A stretch of DNA of 64,000 nucleotides from Gerris lacustris (GCA_951217055.1 OX578282.1:16865877-16929876); one strand, 5' to 3'. Counted from the stretch's first letter, positions 60,001 through 63,459 are shown. Program-made: numbers and translations. Notes: generated by a model not told the origin, from the sequence alone.

Positions 60001-60769
60001 AATAAAATGACAAATGATCACTTTGTTGAGGTAAGGATTATGCAAAAATGATTTTTTGAGATATCTTACCCGTTTTCCTCTCTTGCCTCGGGCACCTTTC
60101 TCTCCCGCAGGTCCGGGAGGGCCCACGGCACCAAATTCTCCCTTATCGCCTTTACCACCTGCCCTTGCGCACACAACAACACTAGCTAGCTAGTTGGACA
60201 ATAATCCTCTTATAATTTTAAAATCCTTCCCATTTAAAAAAAAAAACACTAATTTTACCTAACAATATCTTAAAATATCCAATGAAAAGTAGAAAAAAAA
60301 CCAAAACCAAGGACCAACTGCATTCACTTCCATAAAATTTAGAATATATAAAAAAAATCTGTAGAGGAAAATTTTTTAAAAAAATATTAAGAAAAATCAT
60401 GGAAAACATAAACATAATAAATACAATTTCTTTTAAATGGGTCCAGGGTTTGGGCCATATGTTTAAAATAAAATAAGAAAAAGTTATGAAAAATTATATA
60501 TTATGTACATACAATTTTTTATTATTTTCTTTTTGTGGACATGTCTCTTAAAAAAACATGTAGATTTTAAGAAGGTAGAAAAAGAATTAATATGTAATAT
60601 TTGAAGCATGAATTTAGGTAAGAAAGAAGTAAAAGATAATTAAAATTAATATATTAGACTGACCTGGTGGTCCAGGAGGACCTGGGGGACCTTCGATAAT
60701 TCCTGTAGGGAAATTTTCACCTTTGATCGTCGTCGTAAGACCTCGATCGCCCTTATCTCCTTTGTCCCC
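14403..60769 (-). CDS. Interrupted-helix (transmembrane-type) collagen, C-terminal 17 exons
   Basis: The exons in order of transcription are 60769-60664, 60158-60070, 54503-54467, 49880-49801, 48074-47985, 47735-47691, 46447-46421, 45917-45882, 45642-45538, 44024-43980, 42307-42245, 23550-23524, 21478-21425, 19552-19526, 17507-17472, 16730-16602 and 14579-14403. Together they give 1173 nt, 390 codons plus stop, with no frame breaks. The product is a Gly-X-Y protein with three visible interruptions ([35 protein letters not shown]; the Cys-containing [14 protein letters not shown]) and an acidic Tyr-rich tail. Such collagens trimerise and, in the membrane-associated group, stand at the cell surface and can be shed. 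The signal anchor is not in this window. Ten of the internal exons are multiples of 9 bp. The family assignment (MACIT; vertebrate XIII/XXIII/XXV) is from memory of the C-terminal motif; collagen itself is certain. Confidence 0.93.
14762..16320 (+). mobile_element. Non-LTR retrotransposon 3' relic, split by a hAT insertion
   Basis: At 15010-15111 the frame reads [20 protein letters not shown], then TGPE, a stop and IEEETAFT. This is the C-terminal Cys/His region behind the RNase H domain of I/Jockey-like elements (pattern GHC..L..HL, then E-E-E-T-A). Stops and shifts show decay. Related sequence occurs at 31684-32830: GGAAAACTAGATGGCTC here against GGAAAACCATATGGTTC there. The relic resumes at 16155 after the inserted element. 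Confidence 0.6.
15144..16154. mobile_element. hAT-type non-autonomous element, 1011 bp
   Basis: The ends are TAGAGGTGGGTAATAACAG and, inverted, TAGAGGTGTGTCGAAAATAA. The flanks carry identical 8-bp ATGGGAGA at 15136-15143 and 16155-16162. The first 80 bp and last 300 bp are crowded with AATAACAG/CTGTTATT words in both orientations, as expected of subterminal transposase-binding repeats. The middle holds a C/G-rich patch (15234-15320) and no transposase frame. It is inserted in the non-LTR relic, so it is younger than that. Confidence 0.9.
16602..16730 (-). CDS. Collagen exon 16 (end of helix, Cys motif)
   Basis: Phase 0 in and out, 43 codons: [20 protein letters not shown], then [20 protein letters not shown], then SPK. 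The donor is AAG|GTAATC and the acceptor GTTAAAG. The two Cys residues probably lock the trimer. The GLDAPCP...DGLP...GC motif is the best family marker in the window. Where relatives have Pro-Gly-Cys-Gly-Trp (recalled, unverified), this copy has Leu-Gly-Cys-Gly-Ser. Confidence 0.93.
16731..17471 (-). other. Intron 15, no features
   Basis: Plain AT-rich intron between two collagen exons, with several A-runs and no recognisable repeat. Confidence 0.8.
17472..17507 (-). CDS. Collagen exon 15 (36 bp)
   Basis: [12 protein letters not shown], acceptor TTCCAG, donor CCG|GTGAGT. Four uninterrupted Gly-X-Y triplets, charged, phase 0. Confidence 0.95.
17848..18162. mobile_element. hAT-type MITE, 315 bp
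   Basis: It begins CAGGGGTCTCCAAACTTTTT and ends with the inverse of CAAGTGCCGTAGTTTCCAAA. The flanks carry identical CCTTAGAG (17840-17847 and 18163-18170). A diverged copy lies inverted at 31711-32014. The CAGGGGTC end and 8-bp duplication place it with hAT. It sits in collagen intron 14. Confidence 0.9.
18678..18965 (-). repeat. Dispersed repeat, inverted copy of 53790-54005
   Basis: TTGCTTTCTTGTTTGCTTG, TAACTTCCCGAGTAGCTAG and GCTGTATGGAAAGTTAGTTC match the reverse complement of 53790-54005 over some 200 bp. The plus-strand frame at 18799-19098 is a chance frame inside the repeat. Confidence 0.75.
19526..19552 (-). CDS. Collagen exon 14 (27 bp)
   Basis: GTDGIPGSE, acceptor TTTCTAG, donor GAG|GTACTA. 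Three triplets, phase 0, continuing the Gly register. Confidence 0.92.
20103..20708. mobile_element. piggyBac-type element, 606 bp, defective
   Basis: TTAA (20099-20102) is followed by CCCTTCGAGACACGGGCT. The right end, AGCCGTGCCACGAAGGG, is followed by TTAA (20709-20712). Both TIRs are CCCTTCG-like and TTAA is the piggyBac target duplication. Inside, ATGTCCGGTAAAGAAATTAT (20320 onward) opens a frame [20 protein letters not shown], then D, a stop and DDSCEE, resembling the acidic N-terminus of piggyBac transposases; it is dead. A second inner pair of terminal-like words (GGCGCATGGAGTGC / GGCGCATAAAGTGCG) is present. Confidence 0.85.
21022..21056. repeat. Poly(T) tract of 35 bp
   Basis: The longest homopolymer in the window, in intron 13. 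No retroposon body adjoins it on either side that I can recognise. Confidence 0.9.
21425..21478 (-). CDS. Collagen exon 13 (54 bp)
   Basis: [18 protein letters not shown], acceptor CTATTACAG, donor CCC|GTATGT. Six triplets in the classic 54-bp collagen exon size. Confidence 0.95.
21580..21850 (+). mobile_element. tRNA-derived SINE
   Basis: A tRNA-like head (GTTAGCCTAGTAACTCATTG as A-box region, AGGTTTAATTCCC as B-box) is followed by a body with CTTAAGTGGTGTGGAATCAA and a tail AGGCCTAAGCCCTTCATGGA. The body and tail recur at 22895-23002 plus 23409-23450 and at 55600-55890. No clean target duplication was identified. Confidence 0.65.
22690..22772 (-). repeat. pogo/Tigger-like terminal segment
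   Basis: Reversed, it reads CAGTAGGACCCTGTTAATCC and continues with repeated TAATCCG-like words (GATAATCCGGATGATCC). This resembles ends of pogo/Tigger elements, which start with CAG and carry repeated TAATCC. A possible opposite end at 22179 (TACAGTGAGAAAATTACGC) is uncertain. Confidence 0.4.
23003..23394 (+). mobile_element. SINE with tRNA-like and 5S-like promoter parts
   Basis: It is flanked by the 14-bp direct repeat AAGCCCTTTGGCAG (22989-23002 and 23395-23408) and ends in an A-rich tail, so it is a retroposon. The head reads GGGAGGCTCAGAGGCTAGCG and CGCTTGCCGTGTGATAACGC (tRNA A-box side). Then come AAGTTAAGCAGCCTTGAGCA and ATGGATGGGTGAATGC, which match the internal control region of 5S rRNA, and finally TGGGTTCGATTCCCGGACC (tRNA B-box and T-arm). 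The body has two hairpins (GGTTTCGGCCTGGAAACC; ACTCCTGGTTGTAATACAAC with its inverse). It is inserted in an older SINE copy. The two overlapping plus-strand frames here are not genes. Confidence 0.88.
23524..23550 (-). CDS. Collagen exon 12 (27 bp)
   Basis: GPPGLDGMK, acceptor ATGTTTTAG, donor AAG|GTAAAC. It follows an 18.7-kb intron and keeps phase 0 with exon 11. Confidence 0.93.
25690..26340. repeat. Cluster of inverted GGTAAAGGGCACTAT words
   Basis: GGAGGTAAAGGGCACTATG (25694), GATATAGGGCACTATCTGG (25824), ATAGTGCTCTTTACCTCC (25894) and CATAGTGCC with CCTTGTACCTC (26226) form alternating direct and inverted copies of one word. This suggests a foldback element that was later split by the hAT insertion at 25981. 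Confidence 0.55.
25981..26224. mobile_element. hAT-type MITE, 244 bp
   Basis: The ends are CAGTGGCTTAGCTAAGG and, inverted, CAGTAGCGTAACTATGG. The flanks carry identical CACATAGT (25973-25980 and 26225-26232). The interior has GGGGCCCC-rich blocks around TGACAATGGTATAGAAG. A second copy in inverted orientation is at 49339-49569. The 123-codon minus-strand frame across it is not a gene. Confidence 0.92.
26820..26836. repeat. Poly(G) tract of 17 bp
   Basis: A long G homopolymer in AT-rich DNA, seen directly. Its true length is uncertain because such runs are error-prone in assembly. Confidence 0.85.
27765..28022 (-). mobile_element. tRNA-derived SINE, minus orientation
   Basis: Reversed from 28022 it reads CCACGTCTGCTCAGCCAGCG (A-box region), then GAGGTTGTGGGTTCAATTCC (B-box), followed by a body ending near 27765. 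The B-box match is very good. No target duplication could be assigned. Confidence 0.6.
31711..32014. mobile_element. hAT-type MITE, diverged copy of 17848-18162
   Basis: It starts CAGGGGTCAAACTACGTCC and ends AAAAAATATTGGAGACCCCA, the inverse of the 17848 copy's start. The middle shares GAAGTTAACAAATGAACCTA and TGAAATGGATAGTGCTTATC in reverse. The flanks GTCTAGAT and GGCTAAAT match at 6 of 8, a decayed duplication. Confidence 0.7.
32108..32342. mobile_element. CG-rich foldback MITE
   Basis: GGCTGCGGCCACACTGAAGC, TACCTC and GGAGCCTAGTAGCTTGGTGA at the left are mirrored at the right as the inverse of GGCTACGGCCACACCGGAGC. The arms are about 55 bp. Its GC content stands out from the surroundings. 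I found no target duplication, so the exact ends are uncertain by a few bases. Confidence 0.7.
33061..33231 (+). pseudogene. Non-LTR retrotransposon C-terminal fragment (better preserved)
   Basis: It is open for 56 codons to a [23 protein letters not shown], then [20 protein letters not shown], then [16 protein letters not shown]. The pattern C...E-E...H-L-x-x-x-C-P-A-L-x-R-L-R is the Cys/His tail behind the RNase H of I/Jockey-like elements. The upstream frame is broken and no poly(A) or target duplication was found. Confidence 0.6.
34144..34280. repeat. Tandem duplication, unit about 70 bp
   Basis: AATCTGAGAGGGTCTAATGA through GTCAGTTAGTTCAACATGG is followed by a second copy with AATCTGAGAGAGATCTAATA and GTCAGTTAGTTCAACTTGG. 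About 85% identical by eye. Confidence 0.75.
35660..35900. mobile_element. MITE, GGTACTTC family, copy D
   Basis: The ends GGTACTTCTTTAGATTGTTA and the inverse with AAGTGCC delimit 241 bp; the core is inverted relative to copy A. The flanks CACATTTC (35652-35659) and TACATTTC (35901-35908) match at 7 of 8, indicating an 8-bp duplication. Confidence 0.88.
36335..36589. mobile_element. MITE, GGTACTTC family, copy E
   Basis: It has the same ends (right end AAGAAGTGCC) and inverted core as copy D, about 430 bp further on. The flanking duplication is not clear (T-rich target). Confidence 0.85.
38416..39000. mobile_element. MITE, GGTACTTC family, copy F with internal insert
   Basis: The left end is GGTACTTCTGTAGACTGTTA. 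The right end GGGGAGTAACAATCTAAAGA then CC has lost four bases. The flanks TGTTTACC and TCTTTACC match at 7 of 8. About 38603-38945 is extra sequence absent from other copies (CAGGTGCAGGCTGGCCTCTG, then a part open on both strands with AAATTTGCTTTTGG-like words), so another element jumped in or a chimera formed. A partial inverted copy of the core follows at 39009-39150. Confidence 0.75.
39780..39905 (-). mobile_element. tRNA-derived SINE head, minus orientation
   Basis: Reversed it reads GAATAGAGTAGCTTAGTAGT (A-box region), then GATACGGGGTTCAATTCTGA (B-box). The tRNA-like part is complete and the body toward lower coordinates is short or decayed. It does not fold as an intact tRNA gene. Confidence 0.55.
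40372..40903. mobile_element. TTAA-flanked piggyBac-like MITE, 532 bp
   Basis: TTAA (40368-40371) precedes CCCTTAACTGGTATTGTCGG. The right end GACGATACCAGTCAAGGG precedes TTAA (40904-40907). Just inside both ends are GTCAAAATTGACC-like palindromes and, on the right, a duplicated GACGATACCAGT. There is no transposase frame; the 63-codon plus frame is incidental. Confidence 0.85.
42245..42307 (-). CDS. Collagen exon 11 (63 bp)
   Basis: [20 protein letters not shown] then M; acceptor TTTTAAG, donor ATG|GTAAGG. Seven triplets, phase 0. Confidence 0.95.
42474..43093. mobile_element. TTAA-flanked element, 620 bp
   Basis: TTAA (42470-42473) precedes GCCTCGTTTACATTCAGCC. The right end GGCTGAATGTAAACGAGAGA precedes TTAA (43094-43097). 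The TIR is about 17 bp. The TTAA duplication fits piggyBac or Kolobok. Inside, the minus strand has a 119-codon frame (42636-42995) with [20 protein letters not shown] that I do not recognise; it may be transposase debris. Confidence 0.75.
43367..43812. repeat. Element with TTATCTACAATTGTTA inverted ends
   Basis: TTATCTACAATTGTTA near 43367 faces TAACAATTGTAGATAA near 43796-43811. Between them lie the recombinase-like start and a perfect CCGCCCTAGGGCGG palindrome (43673-43686). Whether the outer pair are true element ends is uncertain, because no target duplication is visible. Confidence 0.5.
43418..43552 (-). pseudogene. Tyrosine-recombinase-like N-terminus, putative
   Basis: From an ATG at 43550-43552 the minus strand reads [20 protein letters not shown], then [20 protein letters not shown] and LIYRK, ending in a homopolymer run. 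It matches the fragment at 2070-2261 in arrangement (T-P-P, L-x-P, Y-x-x-x-Y-x-x-F). In the Crypton-type family this N-terminal helix precedes an integrase-like core, which is absent here. It is a truncated remnant; the family name is inference. Confidence 0.45.
43980..44024 (-). CDS. Collagen exon 10 (45 bp)
   Basis: [15 protein letters not shown], acceptor ATTTTTAG, donor CCC|GTAAGT. Five triplets, phase 0. Confidence 0.95.
44161..44727. repeat. Large inverted repeat, arms about 260 bp
   Basis: The left arm (44161-44421) and right arm (44461-44727) pair over almost their whole length (CATCAAGCTAGAATTTTG on both, AGTTTGTCACTTGATAG at the inner edge) around a 39-bp loop. The arms have diverged by point changes, with some indels in the middle. 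The two mirrored frames starting [16 protein letters not shown] and [15 protein letters not shown] come from the two arms and are not genes. Confidence 0.85.
45013..45418. mobile_element. hAT-type MITE carrying a minisatellite, 406 bp
   Basis: The ends are TAGGGTTGGGACATCGATG and, inverted, TAGGGTTGGGACAACGATA. The flanks carry identical CTTCTAAC (45005-45012 and 45419-45426). The interior is full of ATCGAT words, including the 32-bp array at 45070-45233. It has no transposase. Confidence 0.92.
45070..45233. repeat. Minisatellite, 32-bp unit, about 5 copies
   Basis: CATCGATGTTGATCTTTCGA followed by TGTATCGGACAG recurs at 45070, 45102, 45134, 45166 and 45198, with a degraded start at 45230. 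Units differ by 0-2 bases. The unit contains the palindrome CATCGATG. Because 32 is not a multiple of 3 and the minus strand of the unit lacks stops, three overlapping minus-strand frames are open here; they are artefacts of the repeat. Confidence 0.95.
45538..45642 (-). CDS. Collagen exon 9 (105 bp)
   Basis: [20 protein letters not shown] then [15 protein letters not shown]; acceptor TTATTTAG, donor CAG|GTGAGA. It restarts the helix after the interruption in exons 7-8. It is not a multiple of 9, unlike most neighbours. Confidence 0.95.
45882..45917 (-). CDS. Collagen exon 8 (36 bp, helix interruption)
   Basis: [12 protein letters not shown], acceptor TTTGAGCAG, donor ATG|GTGAGA. It does not continue the Gly-X-Y register (aromatic, acidic). 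Phase 0 with both neighbours. The strong splice sites and multiple-of-9 length make it real. Confidence 0.88.
46421..46447 (-). CDS. Collagen exon 7 (27 or 30 bp, basic micro-exon)
   Basis: KYKKLRRRQ, donor CAG|GTGAGA. The acceptor is a tandem GAGCAG: the second AG gives 27 bp, the first gives 30 bp with an extra Gln. A T-run at 46478-46484 can serve as the pyrimidine tract about 30 bases upstream, with no AG between. The same frame is open up to an ATG at 46475-46477 ([10 protein letters not shown]), so an internal alternative first exon is possible. The RRR cluster could be a proprotein-convertase site, but that is inference. Confidence 0.7.
46605..46841 (+). CDS. Unassigned open frame antisense to the collagen gene
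   Basis: It is open for 78 codons with codon-like composition unlike the surrounding AT repeats: [68 protein letters not shown], stop. I recognise no family. A possible acceptor (TATTTACCAG) lies at 46629, inside the frame, so it could be a terminal exon of a plus-strand gene, or a retroposed or transposon fragment. No poly(A) signal is obvious before the element at 46874. Confidence 0.3.
   Translation: MEQLNIFTRCKGKRRGDRTRTKRMDNVSCLKNKAYYGPRPLISPAKGHSEDFSENLLYQLVEEDIISNTPFHFKCLNL
46874..47051. mobile_element. TA-flanked MITE with CCGTATTGCTTCGA ends, 178 bp
   Basis: Ends CCGTATTGCTTCGATTATAA and, inverted, CCATATTGCTTCGAATATAA, flanked by TA (46872-46873 and 47052-47053). Inner copies of GAATATAAGACGC repeat both ways. 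This end type is known from mariner/pogo-like MITEs of many animals. The two minus-strand frames over it are chance. Confidence 0.85.
47267..47372 (-). repeat. pogo-like end with TTATCCGAAC repeats
   Basis: Reversed it reads CAGTAGAGCGTCGATTATTT, then repeated ATTATC(T/C)GAAC words, ending GATTATCGAGCTTTGC. A weaker relative is at 25320-25380 (GAGTGTCGATGATCCAAAC). Ends of this sort are typical of pogo-type MITEs; only one end is clear. Confidence 0.5.
47691..47735 (-). CDS. Collagen exon 6 (45 bp)
   Basis: [15 protein letters not shown], acceptor ATTCAG, donor TCG|GTAATT. Five highly charged triplets; the last one precedes the basic interruption. Confidence 0.94.
47985..48074 (-). CDS. Collagen exon 5 (90 bp)
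   Basis: [19 protein letters not shown] then [11 protein letters not shown]; acceptor GTGTTTAG, donor CCG|GTAAGA. Ten perfect triplets, phase 0. Confidence 0.96.
48370..48830. repeat. Probable dispersed repeat
   Basis: The segment ATGTCTGTCTGTTTGTCATT and GGGCTGATTTCGACGAAATT, with balanced base composition, looks like a transposon-derived interspersed repeat common in arthropod introns. It is non-coding here. I see no second copy in the window, so this rests on recall alone. Confidence 0.35.
49339..49569. mobile_element. hAT-type MITE, copy related to 25981-26224
   Basis: The ends are CAGTGGCGTAAACTATGG and, inverted, CAGTGGAGTAGCAAGGGC. The interior shares ATACCTACCATTGTCAGGG and TTTTTTTGGCGAGGGGCCCC with the other copy in reverse. 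The flanks CCGTTGTT and TCGTTGAT match at 6 of 8, a decayed duplication. Confidence 0.8.
49801..49880 (-). CDS. Collagen exon 4 (80 bp)
   Basis: [20 protein letters not shown] then QGPPGLP, the first Gly codon split with exon 3 (G|GT); acceptor TTTTTCTAG, donor CCG|GTGAGT. Phase 1 in, phase 0 out. Confidence 0.95.
50544..50709. mobile_element. hAT-type MITE, 166 bp
   Basis: The ends are CAGGGCCGTCCCTAGGGG and its inverse. The flanks carry identical AGTGCTCA (50536-50543 and 50710-50717). It is very GC-rich for the window. The end sequence is typical of widespread hAT MITEs. Confidence 0.95.
51511..51792. mobile_element. Tc1/mariner-type MITE, 282 bp
   Basis: TA then CAGTATTCTCACAACTAGAA on the left; the inverse then TA on the right. 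The terminal repeats are about 35 bp with very few mismatches. The interior has GAGCCAATGAGAGCTTGAG and CCTAGTGGCTTTATTTTTTC, shared with the copy at 60909-61137. Confidence 0.92.
51937..52336. repeat. Element with GTTCATAGCACA inverted ends
   Basis: GTTCATAGCACATGTT at the left faces TGTGCTATGAAC at the right, 400 bp apart. The inner arms are weakly related. It adjoins the repeat at 52344, where GCTATGAACC recurs at 52519. It is a probable MITE with no clear duplication. Confidence 0.5.
52344..52530. repeat. Dispersed repeat, inverted partner of 13849-14040
   Basis: Shares TGAGGTACCTTG, GTGCCCTGGCC and CCCATTGGTAAATCTGGG in reverse with the other copy. The 73-codon plus frame over it is not supported as a gene. 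Confidence 0.5.
53518..54005. repeat. Composite dispersed repeat
   Basis: The first part (CCGCCAATTAGTGTGGCACA onward) matches 7318 and 62223. The second part (53790-54005, AACTAACTTCCCGAATAGC-like in reverse) matches 18678-18965 inverted. Finding the two joined here suggests both belong to one element family, of which the other copies are deletion forms. Confidence 0.7.
54467..54503 (-). CDS. Collagen exon 3 (37 bp)
   Basis: [12 protein letters not shown] plus the first base of a split Gly codon; acceptor TTATTTGTAG, donor AAAG|GTACGA. The split phase matches exon 4, strong mutual support. Confidence 0.94.
54894..55051 (+). mobile_element. Short tRNA-derived SINE, 5'-truncated
   Basis: A B-box and T-arm (CCGGCTGTGAGTTCGAATCC then CAGCGGGG) are followed by a body ending CCGAAAAG and an A-run. 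It is flanked by the 11-bp direct repeat TAATAAAATGT (54883-54893 and 55052-55062). The A-box side is missing. Confidence 0.8.
55600..55890 (+). mobile_element. tRNA-derived SINE, old copy
   Basis: The head TGGTAGCTCATAGCTACCAG, body CTTAAGTGATGTGGCATCCA and tail AGGCCTAAGCCCTTAAAGGG parallel the copy at 21580-21850. The B-box is decayed. No target duplication was found. Confidence 0.6.
56345..56540. mobile_element. MITE, GGTACTTC family, copy G
   Basis: The ends are GGCACTTCTTCAGATTGTG and the inverse with AAGAAGTACC. One inner arm is deleted. The flanks GAAATATT and AAAATATT match at 7 of 8. An 11-bp G-run lies just inside the right arm. Confidence 0.88.
57196..57455. repeat. Tandem duplication, 2 x 130 bp
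   Basis: TTGAAGACCAACAAATCAAA and AAATAAATGTAGCTTAGC recur exactly 130 bp apart with few changes. The sequence around 57120-57250 also occurs inverted inside the hAT element at 58560-58690. Confidence 0.88.
58195..59350. mobile_element. Outer element with CACACGATCAATAGTATT ends
   Basis: CACACACGATCAATAGTATT at the left faces the inverse of CACACAATCAATAGTATTG at the right (near 59345). Removing the inner hAT element leaves about 170 bp rich in AGTATTG and CAATACT repeats. Target duplication not resolved. Confidence 0.6.
58260..59241. mobile_element. hAT-type element, 982 bp, nested
   Basis: The ends are CAGTGGCGGATTAAAGGGG and, inverted, CAGTGGCGGATTAAGGGTG. The flanks carry identical CCGTATGC (58252-58259 and 59242-59249). 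The interior holds a direct repeat (AATGCATAAAAGCGCTGTTT at 58347, AATGCATTTAAGCGCTGTTT at 58983), an inverted copy of sequence from 57120-57250, and the GCTTCCGAGCTTACCGAAGG word also found at 62775. It is probably a chimera of several insertions. Confidence 0.9.
60070..60158 (-). CDS. Collagen exon 2 (89 bp)
   Basis: [20 protein letters not shown] then [10 protein letters not shown], the first Gly split with exon 1; acceptor AAGGGCAG, donor CGG|GTAAGA. The basic end of this exon (GARGKRGKR) is notable. An upstream AG (GCGCAAG) would add GGCAG but break phase, so the CAG is used. Confidence 0.94.
60159..60663 (-). other. Intron 1 of the visible part, no features
   Basis: 505 bp of AT-rich intron. 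No repeat recognised. Confidence 0.8.
60664..60769 (-). CDS. Collagen exon 1 of the visible part (106 bp)
   Basis: [11 protein letters not shown], then the interruption [15 protein letters not shown], then GPPGPPGPP and a split Gly; acceptor TTTTCTAG, donor CCAG|GTCAGT. The interruption followed by three GPP triplets is, from memory, strongly conserved in the insect members of this family. It begins in phase 0, so further exons lie upstream beyond the window. Confidence 0.95.
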
Positions 60770-60815
60770 CTAGAAAATAAACAATAATGTAATGAAAACA
60801 AGAAATTAGTGGAAG

Positions 60816-61275
60816 AAAAGGGAGAGCATTTAGGGTTTATGTAGAGTTCACAGAAAAGGGAGAGCATTTAGGGATTATGTAGAGTTCACAGAAAAGAGAG
60901 AGCACTTACAGTTTGCGTGTTATGAGTTGTAACTTTTGACAGCGTGGGAAAATCAAAAAAATTGGGGTGGGGAGCCAATGAGAGGTCAGGATTTTGAATT
61001 CTAGAAAGTCGAGCCAACTAAGCAAACAAAAATGTCACTGGCCCCACCCCTCCCACAGGCCTAGTGGCTTTATTTTTTCCCTCGTTTAGGTTGGCCAATC
61101 TGAGAGTCAAAAGTCACAACTTGTAACGAGCATACTGTAGGGATTAGGAAGAGTTCACAGAAAAGGGAGAGCACTTAGGGATTATGTGGAGTTCACAGAA
61201 AAGGGAGAGCACTTAGGGATTATGTAGAGTTCACAGAAAAGGGAGAGCACTTAAGGATTATGTAGAGTTCACAGA
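60816..61275. repeat. Minisatellite, 38-bp unit, split by a MITE
   Basis: Units of AGAGCACTTAGGGATTATGT then AGAGTTCACAGAAAAGGG run at 60816-60908 and again from 61138 to about 61275, six or so in all, nearly identical. A TA-flanked MITE separates the two blocks. Confidence 0.93.
60909..61137. mobile_element. Tc1/mariner-type MITE, 229 bp, inside the array
   Basis: The ends are CAGTTTGCGTGTTATGAGTT and, inverted, CAGTATGCTCGTTACAAGTT, flanked by TA (60907-60908, 61138-61139). It shares GGAGCCAATGAGAG and GGCCTAGTGGCTTTATTTTT with the copy at 51511. Neighbouring array units read GAGCACTTAGGGATTA, which is this site before insertion. Confidence 0.93.
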
Positions 61276-62213
61276 ATATATCGACGGTTTGGAAGAAGAC
61301 CGTCACAAAACCGATTTTTTGAGAAAACCTTTTTTTTGTACCAAAACACTCCTAAGGAGTAGAACTTTTATGTAGAATATTGTCATATTTCTAGTACAAA
61401 CACAGAACGCCAGAATGAGTGAAATGCCAGTCTGACATTAGAGAGGATTGTATTAGTATTATGGTCTAAACTGTAACAAATCAGTGTTTAACTTGGCATC
61501 TAAGTGGAAAGGTCGCATTTTTTTTTAATAAACTGTCACAAAAGTGTTTCTTGCAGTCTTCATAATAAGGTAAGAAGACATTTATATCTCATTTTTGTTC
61601 AATAACGACACAAATGCTTTTATGACTATTTAACCCATAAAATATTTATTAAATGAATTGATCAAAACGTCATACGTGCGATATTATGACAATTTTGATC
61701 AAAACAATTATTTTTTAAAAAAGTGACCCTCTTGCATACAATGTTATCTACATTTATATCATTTTGTAACAATATTATTATTTTATAACAGTTTTCCACT
61801 AAAATAAAGCTTTATTTAAATTAATAAATATAATGTTATAACAATTATTTTTTAGAATTGTCAACCGTAGATTAGTAACCTTTCGTCATTCACGAAATCG
61901 TTAACCCTACTACTTCTTATCTATGTGTTCTCCGTCGTATTCCCTATATTTATTTACCAATCGGAGTTTTAACCCTGCAGTGGTCGCGTGGGTGACTAGT
62001 GACTATTGTCATTCATGTGTATGTTATTTTGATTATAACTTTCTTATCAGCATTGGGGTGGAGTTGAGCACCCTCTAATCTAGTCTATTAATTGGAGGCA
62101 GTAGATTGTTCCGTGGGATACCTGGACTCCAGGCCTTGTGAAGGTGATGTTATTATCAATTTAAGTTGTTTGGAAGACAAAAGTTTAGCAGCAAGATGGA
62201 AATCAACCGAAAT

Positions 62214-62623
62214 AAAATACACTGCCAATTAGTGTGGCACATAGCTTCCTCGCATCCTATCATGTATTGTTTTATTGCTTTATTGTTATATTGTTTATTG
62301 TGTAAGAACAATTAACATTTTTTAGAATCTTTAACACTTTATAGGGGTGTCGCTGTAGGTTTTACTAAAAAATAGTATTTAAAAAAAATGTTCGTCTCAT
62401 TGAATAGATAAGGTATGATTTTTTCCCCGACCGAAAATACTATTTTAAATTTGAAGTTCACGTTTACGCGAGCGTTGCGCGTGAACGCTTGAACGGATAA
62501 CGTTGTCCAACGAACTCGACCTGAGCATTGGTAAAATTAACATTTCTACCAAATTTCATCAAAATCGGGCAACATTTACTCAAGTTATCGTCGCACGTTT
62601 CATAATTCGCGGACACACAGACC

Positions 62624-62667
<44 letters not shown>

Positions 62668-62800
62668 CGGAACCAAAAATGTTCCCTGATGTCTGAAACG
62701 GATTTCTGTCTTGGAATTTTTAAAATCGGAGGCATAAAACTTTTTTTTTCTGAAAAGTGAACACAATGCTTCCGTTACCTTCGGTAAGCTCGGAAGCAAA
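62214..62800. repeat. Dispersed repeat, TGTGGCACATAGC family, copy 3
   Basis: It starts TGCCAATTAGTGTGGCACAT and ends TTACCTTCGGTAAGCTCGGA then AGC. The second half includes AAAATGTTCCCTGATGTCTG, shared with 7745. The frames on both strands reflect the expanded CAGA repeat and are not genes. Confidence 0.7.
62624..62667. repeat. (GACA)n microsatellite
   Basis: About eleven GACA units expanded inside the dispersed repeat; the copy at 7720 has only three, so expansion occurred in this copy. Confidence 0.95.
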
Positions 62801-63459
62801 AGGTTAAACTAACATCAGCTTATAAACAAAAACTGGACTCAATGGTAAAAAAGGACGCTTTAGTTAAATTAATAAGTAAAAAAAAAATATTCCTTCATTT
62901 TATGAAAACATAAAAATTTATAACTTGTTTTATTTGTGTTTGAATTTTAATCATCATAATATTTTTTCTTTCTTTTTTTAACTTTTTATACCTACCTGAT
63001 ATTATGTTTTAAACAATATCTATTTTTTTTAGTAAGTAAGAAAAATACAAGCAAGCAAAAATACAATTGTACGCTATCAATACCTATGCATGATAAACTG
63101 CTTATGCATTTGAATGTTTATTGCAGCAATGATTGTATAATTATTTATCGATTCCTTAATACAGACTCAAAACTGTTTTTATTTTTTTAAATGTTTTATT
63201 TGTGTCTCAACTTATTTCAATTTGACTGTTTTTACTTTTCATTGTCATGGCATTTTATGATCTCATTTTATTTAATTCAATCAATATTCAATTTGAATAA
63301 ATTATAGAAATCAGTATTTATATTTTCCTATTTCTATCTTTATTTTTAATGTGTAACAACTTAAAAGATTGTGTGCCATAGAGTCCAAGGTAATTTGGAA
63401 AATCTAAATGTCATTAATATATAAATATGGAAAAGTGATATTATTTTTATGGGCACTAG

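Larger units (their letters stand above)
54504..60069 (-). other. Intron 2, 5.6 kb
   Basis: It holds the SINEs at 54894-55051 and 55600-55890, MITE copy G at 56345-56540, the tandem duplication at 57196-57455, and the nested elements at 58195-59350. 55063-55599, 56541-57119, 57456-58194 and 59351-60069 show only AT-rich sequence, including a 22-bp A-run near 57675. No further collagen exon was seen. Confidence 0.7.
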
